A DNA stretch of 20,865 nucleotides from Pilasporangium apinafurcum (lineage: Eukaryota > Oomycota > Peronosporomycetes > Pythiales > Pythiaceae): assembly GCA_001600495.1 (NCBI GenBank), contig BCKE01000102.1, forward strand, positions 36,555-57,419. Reading direction: 5' to 3'. The notes beneath the pieces were generated by a model. The model made no database searches and was not told where the DNA came from. It was given only the letters and a program-made list of their open reading frames with translations. Made by a program: the position numbers and the translations under genes. Numbering within the stretch: the stretch's first letter is position 1; every line of letters starts with the position of its first letter. Shown piece after piece: positions 1-8,837 of this stretch.

Positions 1-14
1 CACGCGAAAACATC

Positions 15-710
15 ATGGACTCACCAGTACATGGAGCTGCTCGAGATGGAGATCTAAAACGAATTCGATATTTCGTGGAGGAAGAGGGACTACCACTAAA
101 CGAGATAGATCAAGATGGCGATACTCCTTTGATACTGGCAGCGCGTGAGGGATATCTCGATGCAGTCAAGTACTTTGTTGATAATGGAGTATCGGTGACT
201 ACGAAGAGCAAAAATGGCACTACTCCGCTACATGCAGCAGCAAGTGAGGGGCATCTTGATCTAGTCAAGTATTTTTTCGACAAGGGGGCAGTTGTGGATG
301 AAGCGGGCTGGCTTAGGGGAACTCCGCTACAGGCGGCAGCATTTGCGGGCCATCTTACTGTGGTCAAGTTTTTGATTGACAAGGGTGCGTCGGTGAATGT
401 GAAGAATGACTTTAACAGCACTCCGCTGTATGACGCAATAAGTCGAGGTCATCTTGATATTATTACGTATTTGATTGACAATGGAGCGCAAGTGAACGTG
501 AAAAGCAACGATGGCCGGACTCCATTACATAAAGCAGCATATGGGAATCTTTTGAATATGACTAAATATCTGATTGATAATGGAGCATCAGTGAATGAGA
601 AAGATCGATACGACAAAACTCCATTACATGCCGCTTCGAAATTGGGCCACAAAAAGATTGTTGAATTGCTATTAAGCTTTGGCGCTAAATTTGATTGTAT
701 TGATTATTGA
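15..710 (+). CDS. Ankyrin-repeat protein 1
   Basis: A 231-residue protein made almost entirely of ankyrin repeats, about six or seven of 33 residues, with the repeated pattern T-P-L-H-A-A-x-x-G-H-L-D-x-V-K-Y-L-I-D-N-G-A. Ankyrin arrays are protein-binding scaffolds and are abundant in giant viruses, where they are thought to bind host proteins. No second domain (no PRANC or F-box) is visible. The Met at 15 is preferred because the head that follows (A-A-R-D-G-D-L-K-R-I) aligns with the head of the ankyrin gene at 1768. The frame is open to the window edge, so a start further upstream cannot be excluded. The 3' end overlaps the convergent ankyrin gene by 26 bases. The stop is TGA and the same frame reaches TAA four codons later. 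The ankyrin call is certain; the target is unknown. Confidence 0.93.
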   Translation: MDSPVHGAARDGDLKRIRYFVEEEGLPLNEIDQDGDTPLILAAREGYLDAVKYFVDNGVSVTTKSKNGTTPLHAAASEGHLDLVKYFFDKGAVVDEAGWLRGTPLQAAAFAGHLTVVKFLIDKGASVNVKNDFNSTPLYDAISRGHLDIITYLIDNGAQVNVKSNDGRTPLHKAAYGNLLNMTKYLIDNGASVNEKDRYDKTPLHAASKLGHKKIVELLLSFGAKFDCIDY

Positions 711-1530
711 ACCAGTTTGTAAATTTGAATACCAAATTAGCTATCCAATTACTGTTACTTTTCTTCTCAGCTTTTTCTTTCAAGCCTACGAGCAATTCTT
801 GCAAACATTGTTTCTTCTTTACCTTCATTAGCAGCAACCAGTGTTCCTGTTTCGTCTGGACCTCCGTGAGACGCAACAATTTCTTCACCAGATCCACGTA
901 CCCCATAAACACTGCATACTCCAACGCTGTCCATAACTCCACGTTTCCATTTGGCAATTGAACTTGCGTCTCAGCATTGATGCTCACACAATCCCACTCC
1001 AATGGCTTCTCGAATTCGCGAAACTCGTTGATATTTCCATTGGAATACTTTACCACTTTGTGATATCCGAATTTATTCAAGTCATCAAGAAAACTGACTT
1101 CGAACGAGATCACTACAGCGCCATTCACAATCAAATACTCGACAACATCAAAATTACCCTTTCTTACCCCTCTATCCAAGGGGGTTTCGTTATTCTTGTC
1201 TTTTTTGTTCATTTGTAATCCATTGTCGATCAGATACTTGACAACATCAAGATTACCTTCATTGGTTGCTTCGAGTAATGGAATCCCGCCATCATTGCTC
1301 TCTGCATTCACTTGCGCTCCATTATCGATCAAATACTTGACCACGTCAGAATGATTATGACGAACAGCCTTATCCAATAAATTCCCGCCATACTTATCCT
1401 CATCATTCACTGATAATTCTTTCTGTTCCATGATCCATCGGAGTTTTTGTAGGTCTTCATCACGCGCAGCCTCGCGCATCTTAAAGGAAGGATTTGTTCT
1501 GCACCATGGTACACAGCAAGAGTGGTACAC
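685..1530 (-). CDS. Ankyrin-repeat protein 2 with divergent C-terminal half
   Basis: A 281-residue protein whose first half carries three or four ankyrin repeats with the same consensus as its neighbours (H-S-D-V-V-K-Y-L-I-D-N-G-A-Q-V-N). The second half (about residues 140-281) has only one or two weak ankyrin-like helices and a lysine-rich region ending in an aromatic segment (W-I-A-N-L-V-F-K-F-T-N-W-F). The annotated start gives a 17-residue leader before M-R-E-A-A-R-D-E-D-L. That Met (codon at 1479-1477) matches the heads of the other two ankyrin genes almost exactly, so it is an equally good start. The gene converges on ankyrin gene 1, overlapping it by 26 bases, and diverges from ankyrin gene 3. 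Likely a paralogue inverted after duplication. The ankyrin identity is secure; the C-terminal function is unknown. Confidence 0.88.
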   Translation of the reverse strand: MYHSCCVPWCRTNPSFKMREAARDEDLQKLRWIMEQKELSVNDEDKYGGNLLDKAVRHNHSDVVKYLIDNGAQVNAESNDGGIPLLEATNEGNLDVVKYLIDNGLQMNKKDKNNETPLDRGVRKGNFDVVEYLIVNGAVVISFEVSFLDDLNKFGYHKVVKYSNGNINEFREFEKPLEWDCVSINAETQVQLPNGNVELWTALEYAVFMGYVDLVKKLLRLTEVQTKQEHWLLLMKVKKKQCLQELLVGLKEKAEKKSNSNWIANLVFKFTNWFNNQYNQI

Positions 1531-1767
1531 TTCCTGATTTTTATCATTTATTGGAGTATAAAAGTATGTAAATATGATTATAGTCTATCATATTTAGGAG
1601 GTAATTATTTTATAAAAATTCAAAAAATATAGAAGGGAAGTTCTTTTTTGATGATGAGATCCACTTTCAAAATTGCGCGCGAAACACATACATATCATAT
1701 TAGAGAGGGGGGTTGGTAAGTACAATGGTGAGCGAGATCATTTGTGAACATCTGTTGCGAGTGAAAC
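1531..1767. promoter_or_regulatory. AT-rich divergent intergenic region of two ankyrin genes
   Basis: About 237 bases separate the divergent ankyrin genes 2 and 3, so promoters for both should lie here. Visible elements are a TATA-like run (gtataaaag) near 1557-1565, another (tttataaaaatt) near 1609, and a GCGCGCG block at 1675-1681 about 87 bases before the plus-strand ATG. A GCGCG core also stands before each gene of the 24-residue repeat family, which makes it a candidate shared element. No promoter has been tested; this rests on position and motif resemblance. Confidence 0.4.
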
Positions 1768-2688
1768 ATGATGAATCTATCGCTACACGAAGCTGCGCAC
1801 GATGGAGATCTACAGCGAATCCAATACTTGGTGAAGTCAGTGAACGAGAAGAATGAGAGGGGTCAAACTCCATTACATATAGCAGCAAGGGAGAAGCTTT
1901 TTGAAGTGGTCAGGTATCTGATCCATAATGGAGCATCAGTGAACGCCAGGAGCGATGATGGTTGGATTCCATTACATGAAGCAATATTCCTAGGTAATAT
2001 TGATATGGCAAAGTACTTGATCGACATGGGAGCATCAATGAGCGAGACGGTTCTGGTGGGATATTATATGTCTCCATTACATCTGGCAACATATATGGGC
2101 CATCTTAATGCAGTCAAATATTTACTTTTCAAAGGAGCAATAGTAAATGACAAAGCTAATAATGGTTGGACTCCATTACATCTAGCAGCAAGCAAGGGTC
2201 GTCCTGATATAGTTGAGTATTTGATCGACAATGGAGCAGCAGTGAATGAGAAAAGCAACAATAACTGGATTCCATTACATCAAGCAGCATATAGAGGTTA
2301 TCTTGATGTAGTCGCGTATTTGATCAACAAAGAAGCAGCAGTGAATGGGAAAGGTACTGAGGGCTGGACTTCATTACATCTAGCAGTAATAAGCAACCGT
2401 CTTGATATGGTCAAATTTTTGATCGAGAAAAAAGCGCAAGTAAATGCGAAGAGCAACGATGGTAAGACTCCATTACATCGAGCAGTAAATATTGGCAATT
2501 TTGATATGGCCGAATATCTGATCGAGAATGGAGCAGCAGTGAATGAGAAAAACAATGATGGCGAGACTCCATTACAGATCGCCATGAAACTCGATCACGT
2601 GAAGATCATAAAACTTTTACTTGAGAATGGCGCTGACCCGATCAACAATCTTGAGACTCGTGGCAAACGAGAAAATATCTCCAGGTGA
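1768..2688 (+). CDS. Ankyrin-repeat protein 3
   Basis: A 306-residue protein with about eight consecutive ankyrin repeats covering nearly the whole chain; typical units read G-W-T-P-L-H-L-A-A-S-K-G-R-P-D-I-V-E-Y-L. The N-terminus (M-M-N-L-S-L-H-E-A-A-H-D-G-D-L) shares its layout with the other two ankyrin genes, fixing the start at 1768 or the next Met. The last repeat is followed by a short basic tail. One repeat (around residues 90-105) contains a short insertion. The family role is protein-protein interaction; the partner is unknown. It diverges from ankyrin gene 2. Just after the stop begins the region of a decayed Tc1/mariner element. A weak inverted repeat (TGACAA at 2686-2691, TTGTCA at 2713-2718) overlaps the stop codon. 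Confidence 0.94.
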   Translation: MMNLSLHEAAHDGDLQRIQYLVKSVNEKNERGQTPLHIAAREKLFEVVRYLIHNGASVNARSDDGWIPLHEAIFLGNIDMAKYLIDMGASMSETVLVGYYMSPLHLATYMGHLNAVKYLLFKGAIVNDKANNGWTPLHLAASKGRPDIVEYLIDNGAAVNEKSNNNWIPLHQAAYRGYLDVVAYLINKEAAVNGKGTEGWTSLHLAVISNRLDMVKFLIEKKAQVNAKSNDGKTPLHRAVNIGNFDMAEYLIENGAAVNEKNNDGETPLQIAMKLDHVKIIKLLLENGADPINNLETRGKRENISR

Positions 2689-2803
2689 CAATATAAACAA
2701 GAACGTTGAAAGTTGTCAAATGGACATGTAGATGCTGGATTACGCTATATTTATTACAACTGGCAGTGAGAACGTCACCTTTTTTCTTTGTAAGAATATA
2801 GCC

Positions 2804-3775
2804 ATGAAATCAAATGTTGAACGACAAATTTGTTTTCGTCTTCGGACCCAAGGATTTACTCTCAACAAAATGACTGGGATTCTCGATATATGCACACAAA
2901 CCGTCCAACGCTGACTCAGTGGTGTTGAGTTTGCGGTACGACCGCTCAATCGATCTCATTTACGTAAATTAAATGACAATCAACGCACTCATCTCGTCAG
3001 TTTTTTTCTTGATCACAATACAAGCACACTTGCTGATGGGGTTACTTTTGTAAAAAAAATACATATGAGATCGATATCTCTCTACGAACAGTTCAACGCA
3101 TACTAATAGAACATAGAATCACGTACAAAAAGGCATCCATTGCTTATCAAAAAGCCTGTAAAACACGACAACGTCATTTTCTGGCATCACTATCCAAACA
3201 TACAGAGAGAAAGCGGATAGCGTTGGATGAAGCAGCGTTCTTTCTCAATCATAGTAGAAAGTATGCATGGAGTATAAAAGGTCAGAGAGCTATTGTGAGA
3301 AAACCAGGACAACGAGGAAATTTACATTCGTTGATCTTAGCAACATCACCTGATGGTGTAGTCGACTGGCGTTTGTTTTCATGAAGTGTAAACTCTGTCC
3401 GCTTTCATTCTTTTTTGAGTGGTTTACCAAATGAAAGCAATGTTATCTTGGATAATGTTGCAACACATAAAGCAGTCGCTAGTTTACAGAAGATAGGTCT
3501 GACTACAATTCCCCAAACTGCTCAAGAGAAACAAATGAATATGCTTTATCTTTCTCCATATTCTCCACAGTTGAACCCTGTAAAGTTGTGTTTCATTACC
3601 ATTCGAACGTTTGTCAACGCAAGTACACCACGTACATCGGACGATCTCAAAACATGCATTCAAAATGTGTTACCAACACTCACATCATCGATTTGCAGGA
3701 AGATGTTCTTACAAACACTCGCGATTCAGCATTCACAATCATTGGTCACGATCTGCTATCAAAACGCAAAGTGAC
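2804..3775 (+). pseudogene. Decayed Tc1/mariner (IS630-superfamily) transposase
   Basis: Three blocks in different frames together resemble a Tc1/mariner/IS630 DDE transposase. Block 1 (2804-2914) is the N-terminal helix-turn-helix (M-K-S-N-V-E-R-Q-I-C-F-R-L-R ...). Block 2 (about 3065-3384) contains the second DNA-binding helix (I-S-L-R-T-V-Q-R-I-L) and the first catalytic Asp (A-L-D-E-A-A-F-F-L). It ends at an in-frame TGA at 3382-3384. Block 3 (to about 3774) holds the second Asp (V-I-L-D-N-V-A-T-H) and the motif S-P-Y-S-P-Q-L-N-P-V-K, where families of this kind normally have the catalytic Glu in place of the final Lys. Several stops lie between blocks 1 and 2, so the gene is dead. A matching, internally deleted copy lies at 14336-14535. 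I could not find convincing terminal inverted repeats or a TA duplication. Confidence 0.82.
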
Positions 3776-3796
3776 CCGAAGAAAACAAATCACACT

Positions 3797-4246
3797 ATGA
3801 GCGACGTTAATGATCAAGATGATGTCGTACCTCGCCAGACATATGAAGAGCTCAAACATGAATGCGAAAAGTACAAGCGAGAACTTGAACATACGATGAT
3901 GGAGACACTCGAAAAGCTGGATCAACTTCACATCATACTTATGGAAGACGAAGCGTTTATGGCAAAGAAAAAAGAGCTCGGATTCGCTTTTATGAAGAGA
4001 GTTGAAACTGGAAGTGGTCAAATCATACCACTTATCGGACCAAAAGCGTATGTCGAACAACAAATGTCGATCCGCCAAACTCTTGGATTTGATGTAATGC
4101 AAGATTTTGTGCATCATCCATATCCAAAAGAATTAATGGTTGCGATTCAAAAACGCGGCAACGAAGTAATCAGACAAACAGTCAATGAAGAAAATGCCAA
4201 GGTGGGGGGATATATGTTTTATGCAGCTGCACAAAAAGATCACTAA
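3797..4246 (+). CDS. Hypothetical 149-residue protein, coiled-coil N-terminal part
   Basis: I do not recognise this protein. The chosen Met at 3797 starts an acidic leader (M-S-D-V-N-D-Q-D-D-V) typical of a true N-terminus. The same frame is open back to 3611, but that stretch is out-of-frame transposase sequence and should not be included. Residues 15-65 form a charged amphipathic helix with coiled-coil character; residues 70-149 look globular (I-I-P-L-I-G-P-K-A-Y-V). No signal peptide or membrane segment is seen. The gene lies about 20 bases after the end of the dead transposase, so its own promoter may have been displaced or supplied by the insertion. It converges on the gene ending at 4457 across a 210-base gap. 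Confidence 0.72.
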   Translation: MSDVNDQDDVVPRQTYEELKHECEKYKRELEHTMMETLEKLDQLHIILMEDEAFMAKKKELGFAFMKRVETGSGQIIPLIGPKAYVEQQMSIRQTLGFDVMQDFVHHPYPKELMVAIQKRGNEVIRQTVNEENAKVGGYMFYAAAQKDH

Positions 4247-4292
4247 TTACTGTTATGCTAAATATGTAGAGAAGCTCAGACGAAGCCAAAAT

Positions 4293-4314
4293 AACTGAGA
4301 AAGATATCCCAGTT
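4293..4314. terminator. Possible hairpin between convergent genes
   Basis: AACTGAGA and TCCCAGTT can pair over seven of eight positions around a 6-base loop, 46 bases after the stop at 4246. Mimivirus-type viruses end many transcripts at hairpins, but those stems are usually longer, so this is weak. Confidence 0.25.
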
Positions 4315-4442
4315 TCGTTTGGCGGATATAATTACTCGTAAAAGCGCAAAGTTATGACGATCGTACATGTTTTTTTTGTTCAAAGATATAAAAACATCAA
4401 AAACTATGTCTTGCTGACCGTGTCACTATTGTTGATTTTGGA

Positions 4443-4504
4443 GCAGTACGTCTTGTTTATTTTCTCTTCTTTTTGCTCTTTGGCTCTGGCGCAGTACGTC
4501 TTGT
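4443..4504 (-). repeat. In-frame 48-base tandem period with identical 14-base cores
   Basis: The 14-base core gcagtacgtcttgt occurs at 4443-4456 and again at 4491-4504, exactly 48 bases (16 codons) apart. On the minus strand the inner copy encodes T-R-R-T-A-P inside the coiled-coil gene, and the outer copy encodes the same six residues directly after that gene's TAA stop. Confidence 0.8.
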
Positions 4505-5299
4505 CGATTTTTTTCCCTTGATTTTACGTGGCGGAGATTTAGGAATAAACGACAACTGGGATTCTGTGTCTGATCCTNAAGCATCAAAAATATATCCATA
4601 TCTAGCTCCTCTAGGGGACGAAGGTGTAGAAACAGAACCAATGCCTTGTATCATCGATGGCGTAGGCGATTCCATTGACGGAGTTGTTATTGGCGTTTGT
4701 GGCATTCCAGACACTATTGGAGATGATATAACTGGAGGTGTTTGCGGCATTGACATCGGCGATGTATAAATTTGTTCCCTTGTAATTGGCGAAGACACGC
4801 TGTGGTAATCTTCTTCCTCTTTACTTTCTGCGTAGTGACGATAAAGAGATTCCTTTTTCGCTTCACGTAGTTGATCGACCAATTGAAGTTGGGCTAGACG
4901 CTGTATCTCAAAATTGGATTCTCGTTCTCGCAAAAGTTGTTCTTCTTCTTCTCTTCTTTCCTCTTCTTGCAGACGCTTCTCTTCTTCTATACGTTTTTCT
5001 TCTCGTAGACGTCGATGATCCATCTCTCTTTGGCGACGTTCATGTCTTATACGAATTTCGTTGGTATCGTCGAGTTCATCGCAAGTGTTTCGATACAACT
5101 CCATTTCGTATTCATCATCTTTATCGTTATAGTCGTTGAGTAAAGTTTCGCGGATGATCTCCTGCGTACATCGATCGAATCCGCTAAGCCACTGCTCCAT
5201 CCTGCGCCATCCCCATGCTTCTCGTCGCTTGATGCGAAATTCGTGGAAACTATGGAAGGGCTGCATGTTTGCAAGTGTACTGTAAAAATTGGGGAACAA
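4457..5299 (-). CDS. Hypothetical charged coiled-coil protein with Pro/Ser/Thr-rich region and basic tail
   Basis: A 280-residue protein of unknown function. Order of regions: an aromatic and basic N-terminal part (to about residue 60, with W-G-W-R-R-M), then an uninterrupted charged helix rich in Glu and Arg (about 75-155, E-E-K-R-I-E-E-E-K-R-L-Q-E-E), then a Pro/Ser/Thr-rich stretch (about 165-245, with S-P-I-V-S-G-M-P-Q-T-P repeats), and a strongly basic C-terminus ending K-S-K-K-K-R-K that resembles a nuclear localisation signal. The Met at 5299 or the one 11 residues later could be the start. One base in the gene is undetermined (4578). The frame continues after TAA for 19 codons that repeat the T-R-R-T-A-P motif, so the C-terminus may have been shortened recently. 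Long helices of this kind give unreliable database matches. Confidence 0.75.
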   Translation of the reverse strand: MFPNFYSTLANMQPFHSFHEFRIKRREAWGWRRMEQWLSGFDRCTQEIIRETLLNDYNDKDDEYEMELYRNTCDELDDTNEIRIRHERRQREMDHRRLREEKRIEEEKRLQEEERREEEEQLLRERESNFEIQRLAQLQLVDQLREAKKESLYRHYAESKEEEDYHSVSSPITREQIYTSPMSMPQTPPVISSPIVSGMPQTPITTPSMESPTPSMIQGIGSVSTPSSPRGARYGYIFDAXGSDTESQLSFIPKSPPRKIKGKKSTRRTAPEPKSKKKRK

Positions 5300-5316
5300 T
5301 GAAGGGAGTAGAGTTG

Positions 5317-5346
5317 CAATTTCACATGTTAAATACTGTGAAATTG
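5317..5346. repeat. Perfect 10-base inverted repeat
   Basis: CAATTTCACA (5317-5326) and TGTGAAATTG (5337-5346) are exact reverse complements around a 10-base loop (tgttaaatac). It lies 18 bases upstream of the start of the minus-strand coiled-coil gene, where an operator or a hairpin in the 5' leader would sit. Confidence 0.7.
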
Positions 5347-5605
5347 GTTAACAACAGTTTCGTGAAAATTTCTCACAAAATATTTAACCGTTAAAACTTT
5401 TAAAATTCAGTAATGAAATCAGCACGAAATTTACCAACAGTCTCCTAAGAAAAAGGAAGAGAGGGCGATCAAGAAGCAGCATGATCGGCAGAGCCATATG
5501 AGGCGGAATACTTCTCAACTAATATTACAGCCCCAACATCCATCAAGCGGAAGAGTGATCGATCTCAGTCATATCCAGAGTGCCGAGTGATGCCAACTGG
5601 AATCG
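5347..5605. other. AT-rich intergenic region with a short open stretch
   Basis: The first part (5347-5415) is AT-rich and may carry promoter elements for the minus-strand gene ending at 4457. From 5417 to 5590 a plus-strand frame is open for 57 codons and reads as a basic, Gln/His-rich peptide (S-P-K-K-K-E-E-R-A-I-K-K-Q) without a Met near its start. It could be a gene fragment or chance. The 3' end of the hAT element should lie in this interval, but I found no terminal inverted repeat. Confidence 0.3.
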
Positions 5606-7627
5606 CTACATTGTAACCATGGTCTCTGCGTCTTCATCACTATCTCCACTCAAATCATATTCATTATTGTGATCACACACACATCCGGAAAAAAGGTCAT
5701 AAAGTATGTGATCCACTGCACCTTTGTTCCCGATGTTGGAATACACAAATACCAACTTCTCAACCCGATCAGCAGTTAGACGATTGCGCCGCTTGGAATG
5801 AATAAAACTATGGATACTTCAGCTTCGTTCACTGGATGCAAAGGACGTTGATATGCAAAAAATTTGAAGTGTAGAACCCCGCAGATTTGGAAACATATTC
5901 GACAGAGACTATCAATCCAAAGGATTGAACTTGGAGTGTTTCTCCTTTTCCTCTGGTGACCAGCGGTTCTTCGAGCGTGCAAATGCGACAAGATCGTTGT
6001 GAAAGTCATTCACGCTCACATTCTCAGGGAGGTCCACGTTTTGCGCCATGCTGACGGCATTGGCAATTGTATCAATAATACCGTTGTCGACAAATCCGCT
6101 TAGTGTCTTCTTTTGATCTAAGAAGTACGCTATCCCCATCGATCGTGTGAATAAAAATCGCTTTCGATCTTCAATCATATCGAGTATCATACTCTGGATG
6201 GCGGTATCAAGATTCTTAACAGGCTGCGTGTATACGTGATGTGATTTCAACCAGATAAACTGGTGAAAAATCATTGAGATGCAGCAGCTGTCTTTCTCAA
6301 ATAAAGCCGGACAGTCGGTGATTGGGTGAACAATTTTGAGCACGATATCTGCGTGACTTCAAAACGCTTCATCAAGTAAAACTGCCTTAGCATCTCGCAG
6401 CTTCTGCATGCTGCCCTTGTATCGATTTAATAGATTATTATCCGAAAATGTTGCCGCGATCGCATCCTTGTTCTCCACAACGCTTCTTATACACAACTCA
6501 CATGAATACCATCGAGTCGGCACTGGAATAGAAAGCGTGTGGCGCGAGTCGCCTTGTCCTTTCAGTTGCTTCTGCATCGCACGAAATCGATCCAGAAGTG
6601 CGTGTCGATTCTTAATGAATTTTGCAAGCAGTGTGGCCTTTTTTAAAACGCTCGCAAAATATTCCAGCCCGAAAACGTCTTTTACCAAGAGATTCATAGT
6701 GTGTGAAGCGCACCCATTACAGATCAATCCACGGCGCTCTCGCTCTAAAATTTGCCATGCACCGATCATGTTGGCTGGATTATCAGTTGCAACGGAGCAG
6801 ACGACTCCCTTGCCTACGATCTTTTCAACATCATCAATGACGATTAAAATGTGTTCTGTGATATACTCGGACGAATGAGCAGCTTCCCCTGTGGCAATTG
6901 ACTTCCAGAATACAGGCCGAATGTAGGGATTTGCGATCATAAAATTAATTATGCTCTCGTTGTTTGGATTTGACCAACCATCAGTAACCAACGATAGATT
7001 TGTGACTGTTGATATGCACTCTAGAACGCGTGCCTTTTCACGCTGATAAATTTTGTCGAGCAAGGTTTTAGCCAATTGATCTCGCGATGAGAGTTCATAG
7101 TCGAACATGGCTTTGAAGTAAGGATCGTCAACAACACGGAATGGAATGCCGGTAGCGTAGAAACCAGTAGCGACTGTTAAGAACTGATCTTCCTTTGTCG
7201 ATTTTTTAGGGGTCTGTAAAGTGCTTCGGCGCTTTTGATCCGAAGATGGCGTCACAAACAACTGCTTATTTACTGACGAAGGAGTCTCTCGTCGTTGATT
7301 CAGCTTCCGTGCAGGCGGCGTGGTCAGCTTTAGTTGCTTTGGTCTTCGTTGCTGGGCGTCTAGTAGCCTCCATTTTGCTTTTTCTTCTTCAGAAATCAAT
7401 CTACATTCTAGAACATGCTTCAGCATGTTGCGCGATGGCTGGGTATTTGTAACAAGAGAATTGCATTGTCTGCACGTGGCATCAGGATGAATCTTCTCCT
7501 GGATCGCGGGATGTTCACACCAAATAGCGCCCAGATTTCGTGAGGAGGTCGTCCCATACTTGCTCTTCTGACTCTCTAATCTAATTTGATTGTTCTCCCT
7601 CTCTCTCTCCTTGTAGAGAGAACGCAA
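5606..7627 (-). pseudogene. hAT-superfamily transposase with four in-frame stop codons
   Basis: One continuous minus-strand frame of 673 codons encodes a hAT transposase. It has an N-terminal BED-type zinc finger (residues about 33-75: W-C-E-H-P, then C-R-Q-C, H and C), the central DUF659/RNase H-like catalytic region (S-L-V-T-D-G-W-S-N-P; V-A-T-D-N-P-A-N-M; C-A-S-H-T-M-N-L-L; P-T-R-W-Y-S-C), and the C-terminal dimerisation region (A-S-S-E-R ... I-H-S-K-R-R-N-R-L ... V-E-K-L-V-F-V-Y). The frame is interrupted by TGA at 6361-6359, TGA at 5914-5912, TAG at 5911-5909 and TGA at 5821-5819. By family pattern these are positions where Trp is expected. No indel breaks the frame. The only start in the frame is a TTG at 7627, just after an in-frame TGA, so the true N-terminus is unclear. 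Excision and integration activity is presumably lost. Confidence 0.87.
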
Positions 7628-8310
7628 TTCCCTCGTAGCTCATCTGATGATGATGGGGAAAAAATGTTTAACCTTAAGTCTGTAGGTTTTAGACTTGCGC
7701 ATAGATCCAAATTCTGGAGGTAATCGATTAAATAATTGGTTATCGCTTTCGAATCTTCAGTAGCCACTTGTACAGGCATGTCACCATCGCTGACTTCGCC
7801 TGTACCACCAAGCATCAGCTCCTCGCCATGCGCACAAAGTGGTATGGATTTGATGGAATCGCACATACTTGTTGGAGATTTTGGCGTAAATCTATCCAGC
7901 AACATTCGTCTCCTTAACTAATTCAGTCTTGGCTCGGAAGCCACAATGGAGTTGAGCAATGCGAATGGGTTGGAGTTTAGATCGTCGTCGACGACGGTTG
8001 CGTGTGCTGAACCAATTGAATGCACTTTATGTCGCACATAGGAATCAGATTCGGGAGAAGAAGCATCGGTTACTTGATGCAGCATTTTTCCCATAGGAAA
8101 CGCGTCGATATCGCTTTTCACTGTATCGTACCAAACGCGCAAGTGATGATGCCGCTATTGTCTCCAAAAACGGCCTGAACTGGAGGATGTGGATGGAAAT
8201 TCTTCACTGGACAAACCAGGGCGTGAGTTGGAGGTGCTTGAACCCAATACATTGCGGTGCCGGATACTTCCACTCTGGCAGGCTTTAACTGAACATTTCT
8301 AGTAGACAAA
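7576..8310 (-). pseudogene. Broken gene of unknown function, C-terminal part
   Basis: Three coding-like pieces follow each other on the minus strand: 8309-8118 (N-V-Q-L-K-P-A-R-V-E-V-S-G-T-A-M-Y-W-V), then after a frameshift near 8130, 8142-7921, then after a TAG at 7920-7918 the same frame continues to 7576. The composition and the way the pieces join suggest one decayed gene of at least 240 codons, whose end now overlaps the start of the hAT transposase in another frame. Further pieces upstream on the same strand (about 8943-8640) may belong to it. I do not recognise the protein. Alternatively these are unrelated short frames. Confidence 0.4.
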
Positions 8311-8837
8311 CTGGAATGAATGGTAACACTCTCGCAAGTGGATGGATGTTGTTCCCTGGTGCCACCTTTATCAACTCAAGCAGCTCCATCTCCCATGACG
8401 AGGTCAAGCAGCCATAAAGCTCAGCCAAGGGATACGCTTACGACAGTAGTCGCTCGACTATGGTTAACGTTTGATCGGAACTTGCACACGCCAATGTTCA
8501 AATACTATAGAAGCCCCATCGAAACATCCATCGGTAAGGTAAATACCTCCACAGACTTGAAAAATTGGCTCCACACCACGAAGATTTATGCGAAGTTGTT
8601 GACANCGCATCTACACGGGTTTATATTTCGCTTGTGAATGTACAGNTGGTTTTCAAAGGTGTCGTTCGAACGTGTGCACAATCGCGAGATCCTTCTCAGC
8701 GTCAATGACATACTGTTAAAATGTTACAGTGCCTCAATAGCTTCAAGGTTATCACNTACACTCCGTCAACATCTCAGAAACAGCGATGGGATCTCTCAAC
8801 ATCGTTCCTCTACCGAATTCTGCAGTTTTCAAGATTC
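8311..8837 (-). other. Decayed stretch with scattered minus-strand coding fragments
   Basis: No intact gene. Minus-strand fragments in changing frames look coding, for example G-G-I-Y-L-T-D-G-C-F-D-G-A near 8550 and the run ending about 8752 (F-G-I-L-K-T-A-E-F-G-R-G-T-M-L), extending up to about 8943. They probably belong to the broken gene just downstream. Several Ns are present, so the number of real frameshifts is uncertain. Confidence 0.3.

Noticed and set aside
110-652. Long minus-strand frames opposite ankyrin gene 1 (and similar ones at 1910-2585)
   Set aside because: They repeat with the ankyrin period and are low-complexity mirror images of the real coding strand.
3611-3796. Upstream extension of the 149-residue gene to 3611
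   Set aside because: The extension is the transposase tail read in another frame (His/Ser-rich); the ATG at 3797 gives a normal acidic start.
5438-5600. Terminal inverted repeats of the hAT element
   Set aside because: Several CAG-starting segments near 5438 and 5575 were compared with 7650-8100; none had a convincing reverse-complement partner or an 8-base duplication.
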